This document shows positions 49,717-62,737 of a stretch of 64,000 bases of DNA, in pieces. The position numbers were made by a program, and so were the translations under genes. Source of the stretch: Combretum micranthum (Eukaryota > Streptophyta > Magnoliopsida > Myrtales > Combretaceae); contig JAMXBD010001033.1 of the NCBI GenBank assembly GCA_024138025.1, positions 1-64,000 on the forward strand, in the 5' to 3' direction. The notes under the pieces are model-generated. The model saw nothing but the letters and a program-made list of their open reading frames with translations, was not told where the DNA came from and did not search any database. Position 1 is the stretch's first letter. Each line of letters begins with the position of its first letter.

Positions 49717-52700
49717 TGTAAGCCCTTAGATTTTTCGATAATATAAGCAAACCCTAAGAACCGGAATTCAAAACAAAACCCTAAAATTAACCTAGTTCTA
49801 TGATTAGTCTAGTGAATCTAGATCCGGCAATCCCGTGTTCTTAAACCCTATAAAACGAAATTGAAATAATTGTGGAATATGGTTCGTAATAATATAGGAA
49901 CGCTTAAAAATATCAGATTCTTAATTTTCTAGTGTCTTTCGGATCCAAATGGGATCATTTTTCGAAAACCATACCCTGGTGCACCGGATAGTGAAAATAT
50001 TCCGACAACACCAATAGATTCGTAAAATATAAGGTTTTCAAAAATATCAGTTTTAGAATTTTTTGGTAACTAAAAATATCAGATATAAGTCGTTTACGCG
50101 TATTTTCTTTACTACCGGTAGTTTAATTGTCTAGTCTACTATTCATAGTACTTTTCTACTATTTATTACTATTCACCTATTTTTACTTTTTCTTACACTC
50201 TATTCTTACACACTACCATATCTATACCTTACAATTCACCTTCCCATACAACTTTAATCATATCATACTTTACACATTACTTCTTTTATTACAAAACAAA
50301 CAAAACAAATCAATTTCTTCCTCCCATACATGCTAGAACCGGCGCCTATCTCTCCTTCTCATCACAATTTATTTTCTTTTCCAATTTATTTAATTATATC
50401 TAATTTTCACTCCAAAAATCTATAAGTACCCCCTTCCTTTTCATTCTTTCACACAACTCATTTCCTACTAAAACTCTCCCAAAATCACTCCACAAAATCA
50501 CTCTCTCAAAATCTCTCTCAAGTTTTCTCTTTTCCTTAGAAAACCAAATCTCACATAATACTACAACACATTCTTTTCTTCTTCAACCAACACATAAACT
50601 TTAGGTAAAAATTTCTCATATTCACTCATCATGTTCATATAACTTAACATGAGTTTAGTGTATGTTTCTTAGACTCATTGAGTTAAAGAAGTAACAATTT
50701 ATTCATGTTTTGTTTTTGTTTATGTTCTTATTTTCTTTATGTTACTATTATGTGGATATTATTATTGTTATTATTAATTGTTCTAATTTAACTTATATAA
50801 AGTATTATGTATATTATGTATATATATTTATTTAGAGCATATAAGCTCATTTATTATTTATTTATTTTTAAGTTATGCAATTTATTTATTTCATGTAATT
50901 ATTAAGACTAGTCTTTCTAGTCTTAGACTTGTCTATATCAAGTCAAAATAATTTTCTTTATTTGCTTTTCTTTTCTTTTGAGGACTAGTCTATTCTTAGT
51001 CCCGGGATACCTTGATGAAGCTAAGGTTCCTAATACTTGACTTTAATTTTACGCTCTTATATAATTTTATTATGTTGTTTTTATTATATTTCTCATAGTT
51101 ACATATTCTCATTCATGCATGAACATGTTGTTCTTATCTCAACCATAATGAATATGAGTTTTCTTAAGTAATAAAAATAAGAACTCTCTTTAAAATAATT
51201 TTTGTCACATAAGACATTATTTTTTCTTAAAGACTTAAAGTTTTGTCTTAATAAATACTTTCTAAAATAGATAAGTTTAAGTTCAAGTTTTAGTAATAAT
51301 ACTATATGGTATTTTATCAATGAAAATAAAGTTATCAAACTCTCTTTTAAACCAATGAAATAAAGAAAAATTCTTTAAACTTAATTCTTTGTTTAAACAA
51401 AGATTTTTTTTTTAACTCATATGTAAAGTTTTCATCAACATATTAAGGTTTAGATAAGTTTTACAAAATTATTAAAGAATAACTTTTCTAATGATAAGCT
51501 TTACTTAGGAAATAAAAATAATAAATAAACTTATAAAATTATTAATATTATTCTTTTAAAAGGAATCAAAACTTTAGAACATATAACCATGAAGTATTTA
51601 GAAAAACTATGTTTTCCAAACCACTAGAAATAAAGTTATGGGAATCTTAAAAGATGAAAACTTTTTTTGAAAATTTAATTATTGGAGTTAAAGAAGGAAA
51701 TACTCACTTATGATAATTTAGGAAAATTTTCAAAACAAAACTAATTTCTTTTCAAGTCTTAAGCTTATCTCACTTTTAAGACACATTGTTTTACAAGATC
51801 ATTGTTGAGACAACGCCACTAAATTCATGCATATAGTTTGAGTATATATATATGTATTCAAAGGATTTTTCAACCATACAATATATCTATATTTTTGTAC
51901 AAGAGTTCTTGAATGAAGAAAGTTTGAAGACTTTAGTTTTGAAATTGGAATTTCGTATCAAATCTATGCGTTATTATTCCGAGACCCAAATGACTTCTTT
52001 TGATAAAAATAACCTTAGAAATAGATAGATCTTTCCGAGTAGGTAGAAATTGATATATAATATGCGGAATTCCGAGTTAAAATGAGCAAGTCATGGCCAT
52101 TTTAATTTGGAATTTTCATTTCATACGATTTTTACAAATTCTCTAAGGTAGAATTATAGAATTTGAATAGATTTTGGATGAAATACTCACGTTTGGTATT
52201 TCTTTTGTTTAGGTGTCGAGGATCAAGATCTTCTCTTCTCCGAGGATTACTTCGACTGCTAGATTGCTATGGACGAGCGAGTTTCCTTTATGCTTATGTA
52301 TTCGCGCATGTGCTTGTAGAATAGAACACTAGATATTAGGAAAAGATAAAATTGATATGCATGTAGGATATCATGAGAATTATGTATGTGAATCGTTGTG
52401 TGCGATCAAGAAACAATAAGTATATCGGAACCCGATTTGTGATTGATATAAATGTTTCCATGTATGTATTGTTATGTGTGCAAATATTGTTTGATCGCTT
52501 TAAATGATTTAATGTCATATTGAAATCCCCATATAATAAATTGCTCATGCATATCATTTAGAATATCATTTCGAAATTTTGCTACTACTCAATGTGGGAT
52601 CGGAAAAGTAAGCTGCCTAGCTACAATCTTGAGAGTTAGGATATTCGGGGAATACGGTCTCAAGTTATAGTCGAGCCGGATCGATCGCTTTAGGTAAGGA

Positions 52701-53384
52701 AGGCCCGGGGACTAGTAGTATGGTTCGTTGGAAACCCAAGATGCGCACAACTTTAAGGAGGTCGTTTGGGACCCAGTTCAAAGCATTCCCTAACCACCAA
52801 TGGAGGGGTAAATCCATCATACATACGAAACCAGATAGTCGTATGTAATGTTTGATCATATGGTTGTTGCGTTTCATATGCTTGAATTAATAAACTTGGT
52901 TGATTGCCTGTTATGAGTATTTTTGCGTAAGGAATATCTCACTAAGCTAGTTATGCTTATACTCTTATAGACTTTTGATATTGCAGGATTATCTTTTGCA
53001 CCCGAGACCACCTTGATTCCCCGGGTAGAATCTTTATTTTGAGAAGCTTTTGGAGGGATTCTATTTTGAAGTCAAGGAGTAGATTTCTTCTAAAATCTTC
53101 TAGCTTTAGTTATTTTATCTTTAATAGAACCATGTTGTTATAAATTTATCGAGGGAATGCCCCTTAGAAGTTGTAAGACTTTATGTTTCTATGAATTATA
53201 TTAAGTGTTATTTTATATGTTCCGTTGCCAATATCTTAAAATGCATTACTTCACCAATCTCCCTTTTATGTGAATGTACGCCTTGTACCGATACAAAAGC
53301 TTTTGAGTGACTGAGGTAGTCATTCTTAAGTTTTAATATTACGTGTGGCGGGCTGTCATGTTTAGGGTACCCGTTGGGGCATGA
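49717..53384 (+). mobile_element. Solo LTR of a Ty3/gypsy-type retrotransposon (Del/Tekay-like), inserted in the LINE
   Basis: The insert begins TGTAAGCCCTTAG and ends GTTGGGGCATGA. CCAATAG is present on both sides (49710-49716 and 53385-53391), which probably contains the usual 5-bp duplication. Removing the 3.67 kb and one repeat copy joins the LINE frame perfectly (SITLESN to ARLSQILDHRE). There is no gag-pol coding, primer-binding site or second LTR, so it is a solo LTR left by recombination. A TATA box sits about 700 bp in, followed by a CT-rich leader-like stretch. The TGTAAGCCC start and GGGGCATGA end resemble large chromovirus LTRs of the Del/Tekay kind; this class call is from memory of such ends. 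Confidence 0.82.
50420..50427 (+). promoter_or_regulatory. TATA box of the 49717-53384 LTR
   Basis: CTATAAGT is followed within 40 bp by a pyrimidine-rich, ACTCTC-rich stretch without ATG. This is the usual layout at the U3-R border of plant LTRs. Confidence 0.6.
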
Positions 53385-53391
53385 CCAATAG

Positions 53392-55426
53392 GGCTCGACT
53401 TAGCCAAATTTTGGACCATAGGGAAACTAAGGAACTTGGGAAATACCTAGGAGATTTGCCAAGGATTGGAAATAAGACCAAATGAGAATAGTCAATCTTC
53501 ATCTTAGAGAAAGCTAGGGATAAGCTAAGTGGATGGAAATCCAATAGTCTTAGCATGGCAGGAAGAACGGTGCTAGCAAAATCAATTATATAATCCTTGC
53601 CCACCTATTATCCTCAAGTGGCCAAACTGCCCTCTTCTTTCACTAACAATCTTGACCAAATAACAAGGAATTTTATTTAGAATAGAAAGCATGATAGGAA
53701 GGTTACTCATTAGTTTTCATGGAAGAATACCATTAAACTAAAGGAGCAAGGTGTGTTAGGTTTACTAAGAAACAAAGCAAATGCACTAAAAAAATGGACC
53801 GAATGAAAAGTAGAAAAAGTAAAGTGGGAAAAGCTCTTGAATACAAAATACAAATGCCTCAAGAAAGAACTAAGAAAGAAGCTATGACTACTGCCTCACC
53901 CCTTTGTAAAGAGATCATGGAATGTAAAAAATGGATCTCTTTAAACGCCTTTAGCATCCTAGGTAATTGTAAAGACACAAATTTTTGGCACAACTGGGGA
54001 TAGGAGGGAGGTAATGGACCAATAAGGAATCTCATGGAAGGTCCCCTCGCAAGACTCCCCAATAGCCTCATTTTATATGACTACTGGAAAAAAAGGACAA
54101 TGGAATGAAGATCTCCTAGGTTTCCAAATGTCAAGCCTTATCAATGATGTGGTGGGAATTATCATCCTACACCCAGAAGTTAAGGATAAAAAAAGGAATA
54201 GATCTAAACTCGAGATGGTTGCTAAAAACTTCGAAAATATGCCTAAGACTAGAAGCTAACTTGACTGATGCACCCTATACAAATAGATGGGATCAGATAT
54301 GGAAATCATACTTTCCGCCAAAAATTAAACTTTTTTCTCTAGAGATTGAGTAACGACAACCTTCCATCAATTGTAAACCTTAGAAAAAGTGGTATATGCA
54401 CTTAAGCAACCTGTCCTGGATGTAACAACCTAGAGGAAACTATTGGGCATGCTTTAAGACAATGCCATACTATTGCTAGCATCATTAAAAAATGGGATTC
54501 TAACAACACTAGTCAAAACCTAACCGATTGGATCAAAGGGAACACTATCATGACTAAGAAACAGATGCAATGTGAAAGACCCCCTAAACCCTACATTTTT
54601 GCCATCATGCTCTAAAGACCGTGGTGCTCTAGGACCCAACTAATTTTTACACAAGCAAGCAAGGTAGAAAAACTTGAAAAGGAAATTAGTGCAATTGCCC
54701 ACAAAATTGTAAGCTCATGCAAGACTAAAAAAACAAAGCTTCAAATTTGATAGATTGAACCTCACATGGGAACCACCCATGGAATTATGGTATAAGTTGA
54801 ATAAAAATGGATCTGCAAACTACCTCTTGAAAAAGCCTCCATTAGCGCGATCATTCGAGATGAAAATGGTAACTGGACCCTTGGCCTTGCCATGAAAATC
54901 GGAAATGCTGACACCTTAGCAAGAGCTATGGGCAATATATTAGGGCACAAGGTTATGCCTGCAAAACAACATCACAAGCTTAGAAATTAACTCAGATTCC
55001 CAGATTGTAGTTAAAGCTTTGGTACAAAATGAAAGCCCTATACTAAAATATGCAAACCTTATCTTCTCTTACCGAAAAAGCTTATCAAGGCCTCAATGGG
55101 TCAAAGTTCGTCACTTACTAGAGAAACGAACTCAATCATAGGTCTATTGGCAAAAGAGGCTCAAAATCGAAGGAGGATGTGAAGGTGTTTCTCACGCCAC
55201 TACAACGCTTTTGGAAGAAGTTGGGGAGGATAAGCTTGCCTATGGAAAGTATAGGGATACCCGTGGGAAAATCCGTATGATAAGATCTTTGCCCATAGTG
55301 AGCCTTTTGTAATTGTTTTGTTTTATGTTTTTGGTGCTAAGATGGCCATTAGGATAAGAACTATGTACTATTCCTCCTTGCATATCTAATATGAAATCTC
55401 TATCTTCACAGAAAAAAAAAAAAAAA
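53392..55426 (+). pseudogene. LINE C-terminal part: RT thumb, zinc-binding domain and RNase H
   Basis: The sequence continues the split LINE. It reads ELGKYLGDLPRIGNKTK (53430) and KARDKLSGWKSNSLSMAGRT (53505-53570), then WKNTIKLKEQGVLG near 53725. Further on come the zinc-binding block with CPGCNNLEE and IGHALRQC (54430-54480), and an RNase H block with ELWAIYWGTRLC-like sequence and LEINSDSQIVVKALVQNES (54915-55040). Stops and frame shifts are frequent. The stretch ends with an A tail directly before the 3' target duplication. Confidence 0.85.
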
Positions 55427-55449
55427 CTTTTGGTTTAGCTTTTTAGTAA

Positions 55450-56560
55450 CCCTAGTACTTATGATTTGGTTTCTTGGATGGAAATGAACCATATAAAATT
55501 ATTAGGTGATTCGCATTGCTAAGATAGGTATCAATTCTATTTTAATTTTATATTTTATGAAACTACTTATTATATTCTCTTAACAAGGGCATAGGCAAGC
55601 TTTGGAAGAAAAATTTTTGACGTAAAAAATATTTATATGATTTTAAATTGACTATGATCAATATCTGTTGTTGTAGAATGTCCTCCTATACTCTAATGCA
55701 CATTTCAGCATTTAAAGAGTTTAATATATTTTAGTGTAAAAACTACATTGGTTGTGATATTGTGGTATTTTATGTTTAAGGTGCTATGTTACTTTATCTA
55801 GTATAGCTTTGAAGATAAAACTATTTTTAGGATGGTGGAATGTGAAATCCCGTATTTATGTTACTAATATAAGGCTTGGATTCTTCTAAAATACTTAGAT
55901 TAGGTTTGGTGATACGGTCACAATAAATAAATAGAGTGTCCATGCAACGCTTCCAAGCTGAAAATAAAAAATAGAAAAGATTGAAGGGTAATTAAAACAT
56001 ATTATGGTTACCATTTTGATTTTTGAGTCATAATATAGTAAGGATTTGCATTAACAAACTTCAATTGAATAGAAAGATATTTTTTTTAATTTATACAAAT
56101 TAATTCCGGAGTAGTGTTAAATTAATCACCGAAATACTATATCAAAATTACATGTCTAATATGCGATTTTCCCTTTACACAAAAGCATGTACTATATATG
56201 TAATTTACTTTAAATGGGTAACTTGCATTTTAAAAATGCAATATTTGCACAATAATAGTTTGTTTAAATAACATGTATGAAGCAAAATCTTTGAAAAAGC
56301 AGCATAATTTTATATTGTATATTAGTAATTAATTTCATATAAGTTATATGATTTTTTTTATAATATCGATAGACTGGTGTCATTCTCTAATACGAGATGT
56401 TAGAACTAAAGACCATAAGCATGTGATAAGATAAATTATGAATGGAATTTTACTTTTTTTTACTATTAAATAATAATACTAAGAATGGAAATTAATTATA
56501 TTAAAAAAAAACTACTTGATTAATAGGTATGTTAATGGTAATGTACTCTAATAGTAATAG
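55450..56560. other. Gene-free spacer
   Basis: AT-rich; nothing was recognised. Confidence 0.5.
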
Positions 56561-57468
56561 CAGGGATGGGCCCAGACGGAGCCTAAAGGCCCCCCAGCCC
56601 AAAAGATTTCTCTAATAACAGTTTTGTGCAAGCGGGTTATTCGGCAACTTAACTAGAAGGGTCTTTCCATTCTAATATATTTAGTTGTCACCTGGAAAGC
56701 TTTGGTCCACGTAAAAAAAGCCCAAGCCCACCAACCATTTTTGAATGACGTCTGACAAATGACAATAAAGGAACAATGTTGAGACATTCCACGTCTCACG
56801 TCCCTCTTCCATCTACGAGGTTACTTTCCTAGGACAGAGTTGGCCTATAAACACTTAATTCTTCCACTTTATAATCAACATTTTTATGAGCTAATGAATT
56901 TTCTTTTTTACTTTCTTTAATAGCATCATAGACTTCATAAAATATTTTTTAATAAGATTTTCTATATTGGCTTAATCTACCTTTAAAAATAATAAATTTA
57001 CTTTTTGATTTATGAAAAGAAAAATGAAAACTTTTTATATTGTTAAATAAGAAGTCAAGAGCTTATATCTTCTGTCTCCCAACAAAATTAATGTAAGATC
57101 AATTTCTTCTTTTTCCAAAGTTGTAGTAGATTGTAATTAGCACAAATATATATATATATAATTGAATTTTTCGAAATCCTATTTATAAAATAGAATATAG
57201 TGTGTCTATAACTTATTACAACAATATAATTTATTCTACCTTTACAAAAAAAAAATATATATATATATTGACTTTTCTTTACTTTAAAAGAAATCAATAT
57301 TAAATACCATAAGCTATAATTTATACAAAGACATCTTTGATGATTTTTTTTAACATTAAATTTGTCTATTGTATTTTTATTTTCTTTATATAATAATATA
57401 TATATAATGTGATTTGGATGATATTGATTTTGGACCCCCAAAATCTTTTAGTTTTGCATCTGTCCCTG
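56561..57468. mobile_element. hAT-like non-autonomous element
   Basis: The left end is CAGGGATGGGCCCAGACGG. The right end, reverse-complemented, is CAGGGACAGATGCAAAAC. CAGGG(A/G) starts with nearby GGCCC are usual for plant hAT elements. Flanks are AGTAATAG (56553-56560) and CCTAATAG (57469-57476), six of eight bases matching. The interior is AT-rich and non-coding. The inverted repeat is short (6-8 bp), so confidence is moderate. Confidence 0.5.
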
Positions 57469-57476
57469 CCTAATAG

Positions 57477-58622
57477 TATTACCACTTACCTCTAAAGTGA
57501 AGTGCGACGAACTGGATTTGAATCCCCATCTATTGGTGTAAGATAATACGAAAAAGTGGTGTGATCGCTTTCTGCTGGCGCATGGTTTATAATACTTAAG
57601 CACTTAGAGGTTGATTTTGGGACAAAACAAAATTAGAAAAACACATCTGAGAGTAGACTGAGAAAACTCCATCTGCAAAAGTTTAAAACTCCAAGTGACA
57701 ACATGGTTTTAATGAGACTACACCTTTTTTTAGGACAATCCCAGACCATATGATTTTGGTCTTGCTCAAACATTTATAGCTATGTGGCGGTTACCATATA
57801 GTTTCCTTTTCTTATTTCCTTTCATAATAATAGCCGAATGAAGCTTTTTTTTTTTTTTTAAGTTATAAGATGATCATTTTGAATTCATAACACTGCTTAT
57901 GAGCCTGTTTGATTTAAAAAATAAATAAATAAATATCCAAGTGACCTTGTAATGAAGTATCATTATAAGCAAAAACTCGAACTCTTATAGATAAATTAAA
58001 TGCTTCTACATTCTAGGTTGACTAATGTTTATTTGAGATGAAAGACTAATTTGATTAATAGGCATTTTCCAAGTGTGTGGCCCAAAAAATAATAATTTCA
58101 GCATTGGTATTTCACAATTAATCATACATAGATATCATAGATTGGCCATTAAAAAAGATAAAAAGAGAGTATGGAAATACTTTTCATTAAAAATATTTCA
58201 CAAAAATGTTTATTTGATTTTCATTAAGAAGGTGTTGGGAAACACTATATCATAAAACATGCCTTGAAAACACATTGTTAACTTTTATTTTATTTTACCA
58301 TTAGGCCTTTTTTTTTTTGTATAATTGGGAAAAAGAAAAAGAACCTTTTGGAAACACTAAAATTGCATTTTAAAATTTCTCATTGTAATTTGAAACTAAT
58401 TCTTCGCTCTTGTGAAAATGTCGTTAGTTAGTTGCTTTTAGAATACAAATATTCGATAAAAAAGGAAGAGCAACCTATTCTAAATTTGACAAAACATTCT
58501 TCGGAAATTCTTCGATAAAACTATAATCAGGAAACTACATTCGTACTCTGCCAACAGAATAAAAATTTTGGTGAATTTACTTGAACTTGATCTGATCTGA
58601 CGGGTGATTTAGGATTTACGAA
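57477..58622. other. Spacer upstream of the STP gene
   Basis: No gene was recognised. A box-B-like GGATTTGAATCCCC at 57511 may belong to a SINE relic. The last 250 bp before 58876 are less AT-rich and likely contain the STP leader. Confidence 0.45.
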
Positions 58623-58875
58623 ATGATTCTGCGGTCGATGTCCACTTTCTTAATTTGTTTGCATGTGGCTGAGCTTAACTCGTTAAAAGTCTCCTATGAC
58701 TGCCATCATCATTGTTATCAGGAATTTTCAACACCTATCATCACTCTGCTTCTACTATTAGTCAAGAAAGCCTGCTCATTTCATTTTGTCCTAACACAAC
58801 ACAGCACCCTTATCTCCATCAGGTTGCTGCAAGTGAGGTTAAAGAAGCTAGGAGCCACTAAACTAACCATACACA

Positions 58876-60997
58876 ATGGCAGTAGGATTGGCTATCGGAA
58901 GAGAAGATACCAATCACTATAATGGTAGGATGACCCCGTTCGTCGTCTTATCCTGTATGGTGGCTGCCACTGGAGGCATGATTTTCGGATACGACATTGG
59001 AATTTCAGGTTTCTTGTTTTCACTCCGCTTTCCAAACCTTATTATAGTTTGTCACACAATGCTCTTTTATGCAACAATAAGCATGTACTTTAGCTACAAG
59101 AACGGGGTCTGTTTAGTACTCAACTTTACATCTGTTTAGTGTTTGTTTGAATCTGAGTGTTTGTCAACAAAATAGATGAAAAAAAGATGTCCATTTATGG
59201 ATCAAGCAGATAAGATATGAATGTAGATTAAATATAAACGAAAAACAAACAGTCCAAATAGACACACAAAAATTGAAGATACGGCTTTTCTTAATTTGTA
59301 TCACCATCTATGCACAAATCAATCTGGTTTTATCCTATAAATCATTCTTTAATTTAAGTGCATAATCTTGTTAAGGTGGTGTGACTTCCATGGAACCGTT
59401 TCTGAAGAAATTCTTTCCAAATGTCTATACCAAGATGAGGGAAGACACCAAGATCAGCAATTACTGCAAATTTGACAGCCAGTTATTGACCCTCTTCACA
59501 TCCTCTTTGTATATAGCTGGCCTAGTTGCTTCTTTCTTTGCTTCAGCAGTCACTCGTGCTTTTGGACGGAAGCCATCGATACTGCTGGAGGGGCAGCATT
59601 TCTTGCAGGATCAGCCCTAGGAGGTGCAGCTTCTAATGTGTACATGCTCATATTTGGCCGCGTTCTATTGGGGGTTGGTGTCGGTTTTGCCAATCAGGTA
59701 CACAGCCAACTTTACTCTAAGCTCCTGATTTAAGGATATCATTTTACTGCAAAGTCAATCTTACTTCATATTCAACTGAATAAACCAAAAATCTGACAAT
59801 TTTTAAACTTGGAGAATTTGATCAGCTCTGGTAGTAGGAAAGGCTAGATTAGAATCTTTCATGACTCTTAGCACTGACTCACATGTTTCAAGTGAATCTA
59901 CAGTCAGTCCCGCTGTATATATCCGAAATGGCACCACCGCAACATCGAGGAGCATTCAACATTGGTTTTCAGTTATGTGTAGGCATAGGGGTTCTATCTG
60001 CAAACCTGATTAACTATGCAGCCGAAAAGATCGAAGCAGGTTGGGGCTGGAGAATCTCCCTAGCCATGGCAGCTGTCCCTGCTACAATTCTAACAGTCGG
60101 ATCCCTTTTCCTTCCTGAACACCCAATAGCCTACTCCAGCGCAACAATGATCATCAGAAGGCTAGATTGATGCTACAACACATACGTGGAACTGACAATG
60201 TCCAGGAAGAGCTAAATGATCTCATTGAAGGAAGCTCTATCTCGAAAAGTATTGATCGTCCATTCCAGAAACTACTAAAAAGGAAATACAGGCCTCAGCT
60301 GGTTATGTCAATCGCTATACCCTTCTTCCAACAAGTGACAGGAATCAATGTGATATCCTTTTATGCTCCTGTGCTTTTTAGAACCATTGGTCTAGGGGAA
60401 AGCGCATCTCTCTTATCAGCAGTTGTGACAGGTCTTGTAGGTACGGGATCGACATTTGTGTCGATGCTCATTGCAGACAAGCTTGGTCGGCGAAAACTAT
60501 TCATGATTGGCGGTATGCAAATGCTAGCCTCACAGGTAGTTATAGGGGCCATAATGGCTGCTAAGCTAGAAGACCACGGGGGACTATCCACAGGGTATGC
60601 TTATTCAGTGCTGTTGCTGCTATGTATATACGTTTCGGGATTTGCCTGGTCATGGGGGCCTCTTGGATGGTTAGTTCCAAGTGAGATATTCCAGCTAGAG
60701 ATCAGATCGGCTGCACAAAGTATTACAGTTGCTGTGGGGTTTCTCTTCACCTTTTTAGTTGCTCAGACATTCTTGTCAATGTTGTGCCACTTGAAGGCAG
60801 GTACATTCTATTTTTTTGGGGGTTGGGTGGCAATTATGAGCATGTTTGTGTATTGGTTGCTGCCTGAGACCAAGAACATCCCAATCGAGCAAATGGAGAG
60901 AGTGTGGAGAGAGCATTGGTTCTGGAGGAGAATTGTAGGTGGTGAGGATGAGGATGAGGATGGGAATCAGAAAGGTGAAACTGGTAGGTGGAAATGA
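58876..60997 (+). CDS. STP: Monosaccharide/H+ symporter of the STP family; frame broken twice
   Basis: A plasma-membrane transporter of the major facilitator superfamily that imports hexoses with protons. Three exons, 58876-59008, 59376-59697 and 59904-60997, have GT-AG borders. The protein would have about 516 residues and twelve membrane segments, normal for STP. Family marks are [18 protein letters not shown] (spanning exons 1 and 2), [84 protein letters not shown] and [12 protein letters not shown]. Two frame breaks look like one lost base each: near 59586-59592 (exon 2, GGGAGGGG read as GGAGGGG) and near 60118-60121 (exon 3, PETPNSL box, GAAACACCC read as GAACACCC). Adding one base to each restores phase across all exons. 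These could be sequence errors or true mutations; the rest shows no decay. The paralogue cannot be named. Confidence 0.92.
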
Positions 60998-61530
60998 AAG
61001 GAACATGAAATGAAAATTATGAAACGAACCTTATGGCATCCATCGACTCAAAATAGAAATATATCTTTTAATTTTCTCCCCATAGTTCAAATATAAAATA
61101 AGATTTATCATTCTTTTAAATTTTTTTACAGATTTTTTTTAATATAATTTTTATTATTATAATAAGGAGGGGATATTCGAATTTCGTCATCTTTTTTAAA
61201 AAGGTAATATTTGGTACTTAATTTTAAATAAAAAATTGGAAACAATAATTTGTTTCCTAATTTTGTCCTTTTGTAGGAACTGGTATTGACATGTCAATGA
61301 GAATAGTGACAAGGAAAGACGGCACCGTTTTGTATTTTAAAAAAGGTAAAGTTGGAAACGGCACTGATTTTAGTTTTCAGGAACATAGATTCTGCTCCTC
61401 AAGTACTAGATACTAATATTATAATGTCAATGAAAGAGAGAAAGCAACAGCCTCCAATTTAAAAAAGAACTAGATACCATTCGTTGGTTTGTAAACTACC
61501 ATTGGAACAAATTAATAATAAAATAAAATA

Positions 61531-62728
61531 GAGTTAATGTCACAGTTGGTACTTAAACTTTGGACAAATATATAATTAACTATCTCAACTTTTCAATTGA
61601 TCAATTTTGTACCTAACTGAACTTTTCGCTTACGTCCTTACTATCTTCATTAGTTGATTTGTTTCCGTTAGCACATGTGGACATTATGACGGATCATAGA
61701 AAGACACATGTTAATGTTTTACGGAGCACAACTTTATAAGTGGAAAAAGTAAAATGAATTTAAATTTGAAATTTGTACAGTACCTAACATAGGACCTTAT
61801 CGAACCCAAAACCCTAACTTTTACGAAGCCCAAAAACTCTTAATCTCGGCCATCAAAAACCCTAACTTCTACAAAGCCTTACAATGATAGGTATTTTTGA
61901 AGGAAAAACTTAGGAAAATGGTCAAGTTGAAGTCCTTAGGAACTTAGAACACGTCCTTTACGCCGATCTCAACTAGCCACCTTACTAAGTGGCTTCCTAG
62001 GTCCACCAAATGATAGATTGTGTACCCACACCTAGGTCCAGCAGAGTGGCCATTTCATCCAAGAAACACGGCATCAAGGATCTTTCTTCCTCTAAAAATA
62101 GTTTTGAGTTGATCCCCTTGAATTTAAAAAAGCTTTCACAAGTTAGCTTCAGCTTTACAACCAGGGCAGTCGCTGGACGTGCTGCTAAAATGAACCTTGA
62201 CACTCCACTTCTTCCTGGATCAATTATTGGATTGTCGAAAAAGCCTGATGTCCACCGGTTTAGGAAATGAATTTATTGAGTTGACAAAGTGAAGATCTTC
62301 AATGTCATTGGCACCTAAAAGAAGACAATGCAAAATTTTAGAATGGCACAAAACTTTCCATTTGACCTTCTGCCTATTTAAAAATTTCATGGATTGCTTG
62401 AAGATCGGGGAAAAAAACCTTTGTGCTTGGTTTTTGAATTTTCTAAATAACATTTTCTTTTGAATCTTGCTTCTGCAAATTAGTAAACAAATTTTGTATA
62501 TTTCATTTCAAAAATATGTACGTATGTATTATACACTGTTCATTACTAATAAGCGATCACCTGCAATTGATAGATTCGGCCACTTGTGTAACAAAATTAA
62601 CAATACTAACAAAGGTAGTAACAATGTAAGCGAAAAGTTCAGCAAGGTATGAGATTGATTAATAAAAATGTTCAGATACTTAATTACGTATTTACCCAAA
62701 GTTCAGATACCAACTGTGATATTAACCC
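61531..62728. mobile_element. Non-autonomous Mutator-like element with long terminal inverted repeats
   Basis: Left end GAGTTAATGTCACAGTTGG and right end, reverse-complemented, GGGTTAATATCACAGTTGG begin an inverted repeat of roughly 55-60 bp. The 9-bp direct repeat AATAAAATA flanks both sides (61522-61530 and 62729-62737). Length is 1198 bp. The middle (about 61970-62280) is GC-richer than the ends and open for 86 codons on the plus strand and 68 on the minus, without a recognised product. It might be a captured gene piece, as in Pack-MULEs. The same terminal-repeat family is seen broken at 23236-23585. Confidence 0.85.
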
Positions 62729-62737
62729 AATAAAATA

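Larger units (their letters stand above)
45993..55426 (+). mobile_element. 5'-truncated LINE, split by two later insertions
   Basis: The element's own sequence is about 3.2 kb: roughly 45993-46649, 49163-49716 and 53392-55426. It ends in an A tail (55412-55426). Imperfect target duplications flank it, around TTGGGTTAGCTTTAGT at 45972-45992 and TTGGTTTAGCTTTTTAGT at 55425-55449. Domains in order are a reverse transcriptase that starts inside its N-terminal part (WLIEGERNTKYYH, 46050), the thumb (53400-53790), a zinc-binding RT-associated domain (CPGCNNLEETIGHALRQC, 54430-54480) and an RNase H domain (LEINSDSQIVVKAL near 54980). The endonuclease half is missing, as expected for 5' truncation. 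Many stops show that it is dead. Confidence 0.88.

Noticed and set aside
57088..57441. Minus-strand open frame of 117 codons
   Set aside because: It lies in the AT-rich interior of the hAT-like element, is full of Ile, Tyr and Lys and has no motif.
60361..60591. Minus-strand open frame in the STP gene
   Set aside because: Antisense shadow of a well-kept transporter exon.
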